Assembly: GCF_003612015.1 (NCBI RefSeq)
Contig: NZ_RARB01000005.1
Coordinates: 1-64,000 of the forward strand
Direction: 5' to 3'
Length of the DNA: 64,000 nt
Source of the DNA: Pantoea piersonii
GTDB lineage: Bacteria; Pseudomonadota; Gammaproteobacteria; Enterobacterales; Enterobacteriaceae
Part shown: in pieces, positions 7,714-16,817 of the stretch
Position numbering within the stretch: the stretch's first letter is position 1
Layout: the number at the start of each line of letters is the position of its first letter
Program-made: the position numbers and the translations under genes
Notes under the pieces: model-generated
Database searches by the model: none
What the model was told of the DNA's origin: nothing
What the model saw: only the letters and a program-made list of their open reading frames with translations

Positions 7714-8700
7714 ATGCTGCGCGGGTTATTGAGAAAGTTTCTTATTAGCATAGTTGATTTGTTAGTATGGCGAATCATTTTAACCGCTCAGGAAGGCGTT
7801 TACTTGAATATCCCCTCGACGTTTTTCTCTGCTGCGCTACTGGCGATCGGCGTCAGCTTAATCCCGGCGACGCAGGCGAACGGCAGACCGCTGATGGAAC
7901 CTCTGGGCGACAATATTGCCGATCGCGGCTCGGCGTTTTACCGGTTCAGCATAAAGACTTTTAGCTCTGCCGACGGTCTGCGCCACTATAAAGTGTGGCT
8001 CGGCGTGCCAAAACAGACGCCACCGCCGAAAGGCTTTCCGGTACTGTTTATGCTGGATGGCAACGCGGCAATGGCGCGCCTGAGTGAGGATCGCCTGAAG
8101 CAGTTAGCGGGCAACAGGCCGCCGATGCTGGTCGCAGTAGGCTATGACACCAGGCTGCCGTTCGACGTGCGGGCGCGGGCGCTGGACTACACGCCGCCCG
8201 GCGGGCAGCCGGGCGATCCAGGGCAGGAACGCTATCCCGGCGGCGGAAGTCATGCTTTTCGCAATCTGCTGCTGAACCAGATTATCCCCTGGACAGAGAA
8301 ACAGGCGCCAGGCGATCCGCAGCGACGCGCGCTTTGGGGCCACTCTTATGGCGGCCTGTTCGTCATGGATACGCTTTATCACGCCAGCGGATTCACCCAC
8401 TATTTCAGCGCGGCACCGTCGCTCGGCTGGCGGCATCAGCGCATTGTCGAACTGGCGCAGCAGGTGCCGCCTGGCGCTTTAAACGGCAAAACCCTCTATC
8501 TGATTGAGGGTGACGGGCAGAGCGATCGCGGCAAGGAGCGTAACGCAGCGCAGATTGACAAGGCTCACCGCACGCTTATCGCCAGGCTACAGAAGAGCGG
8601 CGTCAGGCTGCATCAAATACGTTATCCTAGTCAGACGCACGGCGAGTTGCTGCCGTCATCGCTGGATGCGACGCTGAATATTATCTCCGGCGCGGAATAA
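7714..8700 (+). CDS. alpha/beta hydrolase, Fes/IroE-like esterase
   Basis: This 328-residue esterase-D family hydrolase has the nucleophile motif GHSYGG at about residue 210, VLFMLDGNAAM for the oxyanion-hole strand, a later acidic region LIEGDGQSD and a C-terminal HGELLPSSL with the probable catalytic His. The family includes siderophore esterases such as IroE and IES, which are periplasmic. AGGGA precedes the ATG at 7714; a TTG at 7804 with GGAAGG upstream would start a clean signal peptide ending ATQANG, so the true start is uncertain. No siderophore genes lie nearby, so the substrate is open. Confidence 0.75.
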   Translation: MLRGLLRKFLISIVDLLVWRIILTAQEGVYLNIPSTFFSAALLAIGVSLIPATQANGRPLMEPLGDNIADRGSAFYRFSIKTFSSADGLRHYKVWLGVPKQTPPPKGFPVLFMLDGNAAMARLSEDRLKQLAGNRPPMLVAVGYDTRLPFDVRARALDYTPPGGQPGDPGQERYPGGGSHAFRNLLLNQIIPWTEKQAPGDPQRRALWGHSYGGLFVMDTLYHASGFTHYFSAAPSLGWRHQRIVELAQQVPPGALNGKTLYLIEGDGQSDRGKERNAAQIDKAHRTLIARLQKSGVRLHQIRYPSQTHGELLPSSLDATLNIISGAE

Positions 8701-8746
8701 ATCGCGTATTGTTCTTATCACCCGCTCTCTGCTAAGGATCGCTATC

Positions 8747-9439
8747 ATGACAACGCCTCTGCATATCGGTTTACTGCTTTTCCCGGACGTGACGCAGCTT
8801 GACCTCACGGGTCCTTTCGAAGTTTTCGCCCGCACGCCTGGCGTGGTGTGCCATCTGATCTGGAAAGAGATAAAGCCGGTGCGATCCGATCGCGGCCTGA
8901 TGCTGGTGCCTGACTGCACGTTTGACAACTGCCCGCCACTTGATGTGATCTGCGTACCGGGCGGACCGGGGCAAATCGCGCTGATGTCTGATGAGGAAAC
9001 ACTGAGCTTTTTGCGGCGGCAGGCGCAGCACGCGCAGTTTATTACGTCTGTTTGCACAGGATCGCTGGTACTGGGCGCCGCAGGTTTGCTGCATGGTTAT
9101 CGCGCGACTTCGCACTGGAGTTCACGCGATCAGCTGGCGCTGTTAGGTGCCGAACCGGTCGAGGCGCGCGTCGTGCGCGACCGCAACCGGCTGACCGGCG
9201 CGGGCGTCACCTCCGGCATCGATTTTGCCCTGACGCTGGTGGCGGAGATACGCGGAAACGACGTCGCTCAGGCGATTCAGCTGCAAATGGAGTACGACCC
9301 CGAGCCGCCGTTTCATGCCGGATCGCCGCAGTCAGCCACGCCTGAGCAGCTCACGACCGCCCGCTCGCAGATGGCGGATTTCATCGCCACCCGACGTCGC
9401 GCAACGGAACGCGCGGCACAACATCTCTCACGGGATTAG
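8747..9439 (+). CDS. DJ-1/PfpI family protein (isonitrile hydratase-like)
   Basis: The 230-residue cytoplasmic protein has the DJ-1/PfpI fold. The nucleophile elbow is SVCTGSLVLGAAGLL with Cys103, preceded by VPGGPG and followed by ATSHWSSRDQL. The N-terminal LLFPDVTQLDLTGPFEVFAR is the pattern seen in isonitrile hydratase (InhA) and in the sensor domain of GlxA-type regulators, but no AraC domain is present, so this is the free enzyme form. It follows the esterase by 46 bases with its own AAGGA site. Substrate is not known. Confidence 0.82.
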   Translation: MTTPLHIGLLLFPDVTQLDLTGPFEVFARTPGVVCHLIWKEIKPVRSDRGLMLVPDCTFDNCPPLDVICVPGGPGQIALMSDEETLSFLRRQAQHAQFITSVCTGSLVLGAAGLLHGYRATSHWSSRDQLALLGAEPVEARVVRDRNRLTGAGVTSGIDFALTLVAEIRGNDVAQAIQLQMEYDPEPPFHAGSPQSATPEQLTTARSQMADFIATRRRATERAAQHLSRD

Positions 9440-9450
9440 TAAATAAAAAG

Positions 9451-9480
9451 AGGAGGGTTAGCCAGCTGGCTGGTCCTCCT
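9451..9480 (-). terminator. hairpin with T-run on the minus strand
   Basis: AGGAGG (9451-9456) pairs with CCTCCT (9475-9480) and GCCAGCTGGC inside is itself palindromic. The T-run CTTTTTATTT occurs only on the minus strand (complement of 9441-9450), so termination is expected for leftward transcription. It also lies just after the DJ-1/PfpI gene and may protect its mRNA 3' end. Confidence 0.6.
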
Positions 9481-9507
9481 GTAAATAAAGCGCTGAGTTT
9501 TAAAGGT

Positions 9508-9524
9508 TGTTTATCTGCTGTTTA
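9508..9524 (+). promoter_or_regulatory. PhoP-box-like direct repeat
   Basis: TGTTTA (9508-9513), 5 bases, TGTTTA (9519-9524) is an exact match to the PhoP consensus (T/G)GTTTA-N5-(T/G)GTTTA. The next plus-strand gene is the P-type ATPase about 390 bases downstream. No ideal -10 lies 11-12 bases after the box (nearest TAAATT at 9533), so activity is uncertain. The remainder of 9440-9915 is AT-rich; an 18-codon ORF (9642-9698, no strong ribosome binding site) is the only short frame seen. Confidence 0.4.
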
Positions 9525-9915
9525 TCCGGCAATAAATTCCCGCCCGTTTAAATACACAAAAGCAGTGTGGTTATTTTTCCAATAGTCTTTGCGCCGGTAA
9601 AATAAACGGCGATCAGAAATAAAATATCTGGCTCACAAAAAATGATCAACGACGTAATAGGTCAGCCATCTCTCGGCGCCGTTGACGACATCTTTTAATG
9701 CTAATATTTTGATTTTTAAGTAGTTAATTAAATTTAACGCGAATGAATTTCTGTGTGAACCGGATATGGTTGAAAAATTAATTCGCCACCCGTGTCACGA
9801 CATTAAAACTACAAAAATATGACCTGAATCAGTATCAGATTATTTAACCTGTCGCACTATGCTGGCCCATTAATTTAACTGCGCCCATATCGCCGGTTTC
9901 CTGTACGGAGTGAAA

Positions 9916-12627
9916 ATGAATAACGACCGCAAGACATTGCAAAATGCCGCTGCAAAAGCGCGGCCGTGGTATCAGCATCAAAGCGAAGACGTTTTCGCCG
10001 AGTTTCAGAGTTCTCCGCAGGGGCTTTCCACAGACGAGGCGCAGGCGCGTCTGGCGGCGCACGGCCCTAACACGCTGCCGCTAAAGAAAACGCAGCCGGC
10101 CTGGCTGAAGTTTCTGACTCACTTCAACGATATGCTGATCTATATTCTGCTCGCCGCGGCGGTGATTACGGCGTTGATGGGCCACTGGGTCGATACCTTT
10201 GTCATTCTCGGCGTTGCTGTCATTAATGCTTTTATTGGCTTCATTCAGGAAAGCAACGCCGAGAAGTCATTGAAGGGCATCCAGAATATGCTCTCGAACG
10301 ACGCCGTGGTGATGCGAAGCGGCGAGATTATGCGGGTGCAGGGCGAGGCAATCGTCCCTGGTGATGTGGTTATGCTGCGGCCCGGCGATCGCATTCCTGC
10401 GGATCTCCGGCTGTTTGAGGTACATAACCTGCGCGTGGAGGAGGCGATTCTGACCGGTGAATCCACCGTGGTCGCGAAAAGCAGCGATGCGCTTGAGGGC
10501 GAAAAAGCGCTGGGCGATCGGCTGAACCTGGCTTTTTCCGGCACCACCGTCAGCTCGGGCACTGCCGCCGGCGTGGTTATTGCCACCGGACGCGACACCG
10601 AGCTGGGGCACATTAACGATATGATGAGCCATATCGAAACGGCAAAAACGCCGCTGCTGCAGCAAATCGATAAGCTGGGCAAAGCGATTTTTGCGGTAAT
10701 CCTGCTGATGATGGCCGGACTCTTTATCTTCGGTTACCTGCTGCGCGATATTCCGCTGGCCTCGCTGGCGCTGTCGGTTATCAGCCTCGCGGTCGCGGCG
10801 GTGCCGGAAGGGCTGCCCGCCATTATCTCCATTATCCTTTCGCTGGGCGTGCAGTCGATGGCGCGCAAACAGGCGATCATTCGCAAGCTACCGACGGTCG
10901 AAACCCTGGGCGCAATGTCGGTGATCTGTTCTGATAAAACCGGCACGCTCACCATGAATGAGATGACGGTGAAAGCGGTCGTGCTGGCGGAAAGCCAGTG
11001 GCGCGTCAGCGGCGACAGCTATGAGCCTGCGGGGGAGATCCTGGCCGAAGCACCGCACAGCGCGCTTTCCGCAGCGCAGCATCCGGTTATGGCGCGCTTT
11101 CTCGCTACTATCGACATCTGCAACGAGAGCCAAATCCAGCAGGATGCAGCAGGACGCTGGCGCATCGTCGGCGGGCCGACCGAGGGAGCGTTGAAGGTGC
11201 TGGCGGCGAAAGGGGGCGTGGCGGCGCAGGGGCAACAGCTCGTCAGCAAGCTACCCTTCGACTCACTCTATAAATATATGGCGGTAAGCGGCGAAGCGGA
11301 CGGGGAGGCCTGGGTATTGATGACGGGTGCGCCGGACGTGCTGCTGTCGCTCTGTGCGCATCAGCAGACTTTAAGCGGTCCCGAGCCGCTGGATCGTGCT
11401 TACTGGGATGCCGCCATTACCCGCTACGCCAGCGAAGGGCTGCGCACCGTGGCGGCGGCCTGGAAGCGCGTGCCGAAAGCGATCGCCTCGCTGGATCAAA
11501 ACGATCTGCGTCAGGACATGGTGCTGCTGGGCCTCGCCTGCATGATGGATCCGCCGCGACCGGAAGCCGTTGCGGCAATTGATGAGTGCCAGCAGGCGGG
11601 CATCCGCGTCAAGATGATCACCGGCGATCATCAGGAAACCGCGATGGCGATAGGGAAGATGCTGGGCATCAGCAACAGCGACAAAGCCCTGACGGGTCAC
11701 GATCTGGAACATATGAGTGACGGCGAGCTCTCTGAGGCGGCGCGCCAGTACGACATTTTCGCGCGTACCAGCCCGGAGCATAAGCTGCGCCTGGTAAGGG
11801 CGCTGGCCGCCAGCGGCGAAGTGGTCGGCATGACCGGCGATGGCGTAAACGATGCGCCTGCGCTGAAACAGGCCAGCGTCGGTATCGCGATGGGCATTAA
11901 AGGGACGGAGGTGACGAAAGAGGCCGCCGATATGATCCTTGCCGACGACAACTTCGCCACTATCGCGGCCGCGGTAAAAGAGGGACGCCGGGTCTACGAT
12001 AACCTGATAAAAACGATCTTGTTTATTATGCCGACCTGCCTGGCGCAGGGACTGCTCATTATTATCGCTATCCTAATGGGGAATTTGCTGCCGCTGACGC
12101 CCGTCCAGATCCTGTGGATGAATATGGCGACCTCCGCCACGCTCTCTTTTGGTCTGGCGTTCGAAGCGGCGGAAGCGAATGTTATGCGGCGACCGCCGCG
12201 CGACGTTAGCGCGCCAGTAATGGACGGGTATGCTATCTGGCGCATGGTCTTTGTCGGGCTGCTGATTTCAGTTAGCGCTTTTCTACTCGAAGCCTGGCTG
12301 CAGGTGCGCGGCTATGAGCCGGAATTTATCCGTACCGTTTTATTACAGACGATGGTGACCGCGCAGTGGGTCTATATGTTGAACTGTCGCAGCAACGACA
12401 GCTTCTCGCTTGATCGCGGCGTGCTGAAAAACCGCGGCATCTGGCTGGTAAGCGGCGTGCTGGTGGCGTTACAGGCGCTGATTATCTATCTGCCGCTGAT
12501 GAATACGCTGTTCGGTACGCGTCCGCTGCCGTTTAAATACTGGCTAATCGCCTTTATTGTCGGCGCAGCGATCTTTGCTGTCGTCGAAACCGAAAAGCAG
12601 CTTACCCGCCGCTGGCGTCGCGGCTGA
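9916..12627 (+). CDS. P2-type cation-transporting ATPase
   Basis: A 903-residue P-type ATPase of the Ca2+ or Na+/K+-like P2 class. It has an N-terminal cation-ATPase domain, the actuator motif LTGESTVVAK, PEGLP at about residues 297-301 in the ion-binding helix, the phosphorylation motif DKTGTLT with Asp340, MITGDH, and the hinge TGDGVNDAPALK, then C-terminal membrane helices. P2 enzymes export Ca2+ or monovalent cations across the inner membrane; the PEGLP motif argues against MgtA-type Mg2+ import. The ATG at 9916 has GGAG 5 bases upstream, better than the in-frame GTG at 9910. It is monocistronic with a long leader and a strong terminator. The ion is not determined. Confidence 0.88.
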   Translation: MNNDRKTLQNAAAKARPWYQHQSEDVFAEFQSSPQGLSTDEAQARLAAHGPNTLPLKKTQPAWLKFLTHFNDMLIYILLAAAVITALMGHWVDTFVILGVAVINAFIGFIQESNAEKSLKGIQNMLSNDAVVMRSGEIMRVQGEAIVPGDVVMLRPGDRIPADLRLFEVHNLRVEEAILTGESTVVAKSSDALEGEKALGDRLNLAFSGTTVSSGTAAGVVIATGRDTELGHINDMMSHIETAKTPLLQQIDKLGKAIFAVILLMMAGLFIFGYLLRDIPLASLALSVISLAVAAVPEGLPAIISIILSLGVQSMARKQAIIRKLPTVETLGAMSVICSDKTGTLTMNEMTVKAVVLAESQWRVSGDSYEPAGEILAEAPHSALSAAQHPVMARFLATIDICNESQIQQDAAGRWRIVGGPTEGALKVLAAKGGVAAQGQQLVSKLPFDSLYKYMAVSGEADGEAWVLMTGAPDVLLSLCAHQQTLSGPEPLDRAYWDAAITRYASEGLRTVAAAWKRVPKAIASLDQNDLRQDMVLLGLACMMDPPRPEAVAAIDECQQAGIRVKMITGDHQETAMAIGKMLGISNSDKALTGHDLEHMSDGELSEAARQYDIFARTSPEHKLRLVRALAASGEVVGMTGDGVNDAPALKQASVGIAMGIKGTEVTKEAADMILADDNFATIAAAVKEGRRVYDNLIKTILFIMPTCLAQGLLIIIAILMGNLLPLTPVQILWMNMATSATLSFGLAFEAAEANVMRRPPRDVSAPVMDGYAIWRMVFVGLLISVSAFLLEAWLQVRGYEPEFIRTVLLQTMVTAQWVYMLNCRSNDSFSLDRGVLKNRGIWLVSGVLVALQALIIYLPLMNTLFGTRPLPFKYWLIAFIVGAAIFAVVETEKQLTRRWRRG

Positions 12628-12640
12628 ATCCCGCTGGAAA

Positions 12641-12662
12641 CGCCCTGGAAACAGGGCGTTTT
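12641..12662 (+). terminator. intrinsic terminator of the P-type ATPase gene
   Basis: CGCCCTG (12641-12647), tetraloop GAAA, CAGGGCG (12652-12658), then TTTT. Confidence 0.85.
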
Positions 12663-12734
12663 ACCGACTGGCCTGAGCGGGATGCCGCAGTTATGCTTGT
12701 TTCAGCGCATTTTCACTACCTTAAGGGTGATCCC

Positions 12735-13013
12735 ATGCAAGAACAGATATTTCGTGAGCAGCTCAAAGCGGCGGGCTTTACCGAGCTGGTTATCGTGAAG
12801 CGTGAGCCGCACGGCGTGCTGGAACGTCATTGCCATCCGTTCGAAGCCAGGGCGCTGGTGCTTGACGGCGAACTGACCATCCATACTGATGCAGGTGAGC
12901 AACGTTATCAGCAGGGCGACGTTTTTCATCTTGCGCTGAATCAGCCCCATTCCGAGATCTTTGGCGCGCAAGGCGTACGTTATCTGGTGGGCCGCAAACC
13001 GGTCATTCTTTGA
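12735..13013 (+). CDS. small cupin domain protein
   Basis: A 92-residue single-domain cupin. The metal-binding motif region is HGVLERHCHPFEARALVLDGELTI followed by GDVFHLALNQPHSE, carrying several His and Glu ligands typical of the double-stranded beta-helix. Such small cupins are often sensors, isomerases or dioxygenases of unknown substrate. AAGGGTG precedes the ATG at 12735; an in-frame upstream ATG lacks a ribosome binding site. It stands alone after the ATPase terminator. Function unassigned. Confidence 0.75.
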   Translation: MQEQIFREQLKAAGFTELVIVKREPHGVLERHCHPFEARALVLDGELTIHTDAGEQRYQQGDVFHLALNQPHSEIFGAQGVRYLVGRKPVIL

Positions 13014-13333
13014 GGCTATACTGCTATCGCACCGTGCCGCGTTCGTCAGCAGAGCACTGTTGGCTGGAAATCAGCGGCTTTGTGCAGTAACAACATCAGG
13101 CATTGTGATGACCGGCGAGGGATTATTAATAATCTTTCTGATCCGCTGCATTCACATCCATATTTGCCACTTTTTGTTTTAATTTATTGAAAGTAAATGC
13201 TTTTTCATAAAAAGCCGCGCGTTGCTTTCTGCTTTGTGCTGTGAATAAATAAAGCCAGCAAACACAATAACATAGCCAGCGGCCCGATCCGCTGCGCCCA
13301 CAGCCCGCCAAAAGGGCACTCTGCAGGCGAATC
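13014..13333. other. 320-bp intergenic region
   Basis: No convincing gene is present on either strand. The centre is AT-rich (13125-13260) with TTTAATTTATTGAAAG-type sequence and probably holds the promoter of the amidohydrolase-ABC operon. A short CTTTTT/AAAAAG inverted repeat lies near 13200-13217. Confidence 0.4.
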
Positions 13334-14533
13334 ATGACTGATAAAAAAGCAATGCTGGCCGGGGACATTAGCGCCAGAGTGGCAGATATTGAACCGCACC
13401 TGATCGCCATACGGCGCGATATTCATGCCCATCCAGAGCTCGGCTTCGACACGGTGCGTACCGCTGACATCGTCACGGCCTGGCTGCGGGAGCACGGATT
13501 AACGCCGCAAACGGGCGTCGGACGAACCGGCGTGGTGGCCGATATTATCGGCGCGCAGCCGGGTAAAACGCTGCTGCTGCGTGCCGATATGGACGCGCTG
13601 CCGATCCAGGAGCAGACCGGCCTGCCTTTCAGCAGCACTATTCCAGGTAAAATGCACGCCTGCGGACACGATCTGCATACCGCGACGCTGCTTGGCGTCG
13701 CCGCCATCCTGCCACATTACCGCCAGCAGTTAGCAGGCAGGGTGCGGCTGATCTTCCAGCCGGCTGAGGAAACGCCGGAAAGCGGCGCGGAAGCGATGAT
13801 CGCCGACGGCGCCGCTGAGGGCGTTGACTGGGCCGTCACGCTGCATAACAAACCGGAACTGATGACCGGGGAAGTGGCCCTGACGCGCGGCGGCAGTACC
13901 GCGTCGAGTGACGAGTTCGACGTGCGGGTGTATGGCGTCTCTACGCATGCCGCGCGGCCCCATATGGGCGTCGATCCTGTCGTTGCTACGGCGTATCTGA
14001 TCGGCCAGCTGCAAACGCTGATCTCGCGTGAACGCGATCCCGCTCACTCTGCCGTGCTGACTATCGGCCATATTCAGGGCGGCACCACCCATAACATTAT
14101 TCCTGACAGCTGCCTGCTTCAGGGCACCATTCGCACCAAATCGCCGCAGGTGCGCGCTGATATGGAAGCCTCCTTCCGACGCGTATGTGAAGGGGTCGCG
14201 CTGGCGATGAACGTGCGCATTGAGGTTGACTATCTGCGCGGCGTGCCGCCGCTGATGAATGACGATCGACTGATTGATGCACTGGAAAACATCCTTTCCC
14301 ATCAGTTTGGCAAACCCATTGTCGCGAAACCGAGCGACAGCTTCGGCGCGGAAGACTTTTCACTCTTTACCGAGCGCGCGCCGGGCTGCCAGATCCATAT
14401 CGGTTCTGCCACGCCGGGCCGTAACGATCATCTGCATAACTCCGACTATCAGCCGGATGAGCGCAGCATTGCCGTCGGTACGCAGGCGCTGGTGCGCCTG
14501 GCCGTCGATCTGCTTACTAACAATAACAATTGA
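13334..14533 (+). CDS. M20 family amidohydrolase (N-acyl amino acid hydrolase type)
   Basis: A 399-residue zinc peptidase-family amidohydrolase related to HipO, AbgA and N-acyl-L-amino acid amidohydrolases. Metal motifs are visible as HACGHDLHTATLLGVA near residue 100, FQPAEETPESGAEAMI with the catalytic Glu pair, and the dimerisation segment STHAARPHMGVDP; SFGAEDFS is the C-terminal motif. It cleaves acyl or aromatic groups from amino acids in the cytoplasm. It is the first gene of an operon with a polar amino acid ABC transporter, 10 bases before the binding-protein gene, suggesting that the transporter brings in its substrate or removes its product. Confidence 0.88.
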   Translation: MTDKKAMLAGDISARVADIEPHLIAIRRDIHAHPELGFDTVRTADIVTAWLREHGLTPQTGVGRTGVVADIIGAQPGKTLLLRADMDALPIQEQTGLPFSSTIPGKMHACGHDLHTATLLGVAAILPHYRQQLAGRVRLIFQPAEETPESGAEAMIADGAAEGVDWAVTLHNKPELMTGEVALTRGGSTASSDEFDVRVYGVSTHAARPHMGVDPVVATAYLIGQLQTLISRERDPAHSAVLTIGHIQGGTTHNIIPDSCLLQGTIRTKSPQVRADMEASFRRVCEGVALAMNVRIEVDYLRGVPPLMNDDRLIDALENILSHQFGKPIVAKPSDSFGAEDFSLFTERAPGCQIHIGSATPGRNDHLHNSDYQPDERSIAVGTQALVRLAVDLLTNNNN

Positions 14534-14543
14534 GGATCTCACT

Positions 14544-15392
14544 ATGATGATGCGCAAAGGCCTGTTCGCGGCCACGCTGGCGCTGGGTTTACTGGCGGTG
14601 CCGACGCTCAGCCAGGCAAAAGATTTCGGTACCCTGAAGTTCGCTACCGAAGGCAGCTATCCTCCGTTTAACCAGACCACGCCGAACGGCAAGATCGTCG
14701 GTTATGAACCTGACATCGTGGCTGAGCTGGCGAAGCGCGTCGGCTTTAAATATGAAATCAGCGCCCAGAAGTGGTCAGGTCTGATCCCTGGCCTTATTGA
14801 CGGCAAATATGACGCCGTTATCGACGCGGTGACGGTCACGCCGAAACGTGCCGAAGCCATCGACTTTACTCAGCAATACACCGTCAGCATCTCCAGCTTC
14901 GTTACGGCCAAAAGCTCGCCGCTGGCGACGCTGCCCGGCAGCGGCGTCGTGGTGAAGGCTGATGACGCGGCGGGAATGCAGAAAGCGATCGATGAACTGA
15001 AAACTACGTTTAAAGGCAAGACCATTGCGGTGCAGGTCGCCACTATTCAGGCGGATTTCCTGCAAAAGTATCTGGGCGACGTCGCTACTATTCGGACCTA
15101 TCAGGCGGGGCCAGAAACGTTTGCCGACCTGATGAATGGCCGCGTAGACGCGGTGATGGCGTCACGCACCAACCTCAACGCCTTTGTGAAGAAGCATACG
15201 GATGCGATCAGCAGCAGCGGTTATGGTTTTAGCGGCGGCCTGCTGGGCGCGGGATCGGCAATTGGTCTGCGCAAAGGCAATGCTGAACTGAAGGGGGCGC
15301 TGGACGAAGCGCTCTCTGCGATGATCAAAGACGGCACGCTGAGCAAGCTCTCCGTGAAGTGGTTCGGCGAAGACGTCGCGCCGAAAGCCTGA
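14544..15392 (+). CDS. amino acid ABC transporter periplasmic binding protein
   Basis: This 282-residue binding protein of SBP family 3 has a signal peptide MMMRKGLFAATLALGLLAVPTLSQA and a mature start KDFGTLKFATEGSYPPFNQTTPNGKIVGYEPDIVAELAKRV, typical of polar amino acid binding proteins. An open frame extends 90 codons upstream but there it runs out of frame over the amidohydrolase end; the ATG at 14544 with GAGG upstream begins the signal peptide. It is the second gene of the operon. In the family the residues binding the amino acid carboxylate are Arg and Asp; the ligand cannot be named. Confidence 0.9.
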   Translation: MMMRKGLFAATLALGLLAVPTLSQAKDFGTLKFATEGSYPPFNQTTPNGKIVGYEPDIVAELAKRVGFKYEISAQKWSGLIPGLIDGKYDAVIDAVTVTPKRAEAIDFTQQYTVSISSFVTAKSSPLATLPGSGVVVKADDAAGMQKAIDELKTTFKGKTIAVQVATIQADFLQKYLGDVATIRTYQAGPETFADLMNGRVDAVMASRTNLNAFVKKHTDAISSSGYGFSGGLLGAGSAIGLRKGNAELKGALDEALSAMIKDGTLSKLSVKWFGEDVAPKA

Positions 15393-15398
15393 TAGCCC

Positions 15399-16124
15399 AT
15401 GTTTATGCAAATAGACTGGCAGCTGATTGGCTTCGGCGACGAGGGCTGGGGCGGCGTGCTGCTGAGCGCCGCCACGGTGACGGTGACCGTTTCGCTCTGC
15501 GCCTGGCTACTGGGCGCGGTATTGGGCAGCCTGCTGTGCTGGATGCAGATTGCCGGTTCGCGCTGGCAGCAGCGTCTTGCGGCAGGCTATATCACGGTGT
15601 TTCGCGGCGTACCGGAGCTGCTGGTGATCTACCTGTTTTACTTCGGCGGTCGGCAGGTCATCTCCTGGGCGGGCGCCGCGGCAGGCATGCAGGGCCCTTT
15701 TGATATCAACGGCTTTATCGCCGGCGCTATCGCCATTGGCCTGATCTCAGGCGCCTATCAGAGCGGCGTGTTTCGCGGCGCGTTTTACGCCATTCCCGGC
15801 GGCACGCTGGAGGCGGCAACGGTGACGGGCATGGGGCGGCTAATGCTGTTCCGCCGCATGATTGTGCCACAGGCGCTGCGCACCGCGCTGCCGGGAATGG
15901 GCAATCAATGGCAGTCGGTGATCAAGGAGTCGGCGCTGGTGTCGGTGACCGGGCTGGTGGAAACCATGAATCAGATCACCACAGCCGCCAACTCCACGCA
16001 GATGTCTTTTTTCTTCTACAGCGTCGGCGCCGTGATCTATCTGATTATTACTACCTGTTCCGACTGGGTCTTCCGCGCCGTCGAGAAATTCGCTATGCGC
16101 GGCCAGCAGCGCGCCAGTGTGTAA
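15399..16124 (+). CDS. amino acid ABC transporter permease 1 (HisQ-like)
   Basis: This 241-residue inner-membrane permease belongs to the HisMQ family with about five helices and the coupling-loop motif EAATVTGMGRLMLFRRMIVPQALRTALPGMGNQW, the EAA signature that contacts the ATPase. It starts 6 bases after the binding-protein stop; a second ATG at 15405 is equally possible. It forms the heterodimeric pore with the next gene. Confidence 0.9.
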   Translation: MFMQIDWQLIGFGDEGWGGVLLSAATVTVTVSLCAWLLGAVLGSLLCWMQIAGSRWQQRLAAGYITVFRGVPELLVIYLFYFGGRQVISWAGAAAGMQGPFDINGFIAGAIAIGLISGAYQSGVFRGAFYAIPGGTLEAATVTGMGRLMLFRRMIVPQALRTALPGMGNQWQSVIKESALVSVTGLVETMNQITTAANSTQMSFFFYSVGAVIYLIITTCSDWVFRAVEKFAMRGQQRASV

Positions 16125-16133
16125 GGAAAGCCA

Positions 16134-16817
16134 ATGGATATCCCTTTTTTGCAGGAAACCCTGCTGGCGCTGCTCAAAGGCTTGCCGCTGACCATTAACC
16201 TGGCGGTGCTGTCGCTGCTTGGCGGCGGCCTGCTGGCGCTGGGGCTGAACCTGCTGCGTCAGACGCGCGTCGGCAGCTACTTCGCCCGACTTTACGTCTG
16301 GCTGTTTCGCGGCACGCCGCTGCTGATTCAGATTTTTATGATTTATTACGGGCTGGGCAGCCTGCCAGCGGTGCGGGAAAGCGTGCTGTGGCCGTTGCTG
16401 CGCGATCCTTACTGGTGCGGGTTGCTGGCTCTCATCCTCAACGATGCGGCCTATACCTCGGAGATCCTGCGCGGCGGCCTGAATGCAGTCAGTCGCCAGT
16501 CGCTGGAAGCGGCCAGAGTATGCGGCATGCCTTCGCATAAGATTTTTACCCGCATTACGCTGCCCATCGCCATCCGTCAGGCGCTGCCCGCTTACAGTAA
16601 TGAAATGATCTCTATGCTTAAGTCTACCTCTCTGGTCAGCACCATCAGCCTGATGGAGATGACCGGCATCGCCGATTCCATTGTCTCCTCTACCTTTCGC
16701 GCGCTGGAAGTATTCCTCAGCGCTGCGGCGATCTATCTGCTGCTCAGCATGCTGGTGAGCAAAGGCGTCTCGGTGCTGGAGCGACGCCTCTCCCCCTATT
16801 ATTTCGGAGCACGTTAA
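16134..16817 (+). CDS. amino acid ABC transporter permease 2 (HisM-like)
   Basis: A 227-residue permease of the HisMQ family. Evidence includes LLRGTP-type VWLFRGTPLLIQIFMIYYGLG, the EAA loop SLEAARVCGMPSHKIFTRITLPIAIRQALPAYSNEMISMLKSTSL and five hydrophobic helices. AAGGAAAG precedes the ATG. Its stop TAA shares one base with the ATG of the ATPase gene, so translation is coupled. Confidence 0.9.
   Translation: MDIPFLQETLLALLKGLPLTINLAVLSLLGGGLLALGLNLLRQTRVGSYFARLYVWLFRGTPLLIQIFMIYYGLGSLPAVRESVLWPLLRDPYWCGLLALILNDAAYTSEILRGGLNAVSRQSLEAARVCGMPSHKIFTRITLPIAIRQALPAYSNEMISMLKSTSLVSTISLMEMTGIADSIVSSTFRALEVFLSAAAIYLLLSMLVSKGVSVLERRLSPYYFGAR

Larger units (their letters stand above)
9443..9614 (-). 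ncRNA. candidate minus-strand small RNA
   Basis: On the minus strand TTGATC (9644-9649) is spaced 17 bases from TATTTT (9621-9626), predicting a start near 9614. The transcript would end at a GC-rich hairpin (9451-9480: AGGAGG with CCTCCT, and inner CCAGCTGG) followed on the minus strand by CTTTTTATTT, a good intrinsic terminator. There is no minus-strand reading frame of note between them. The RNA would be about 170 nt and antisense to the leader region of the P-type ATPase gene. This is inference from promoter and terminator geometry. Confidence 0.35.
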
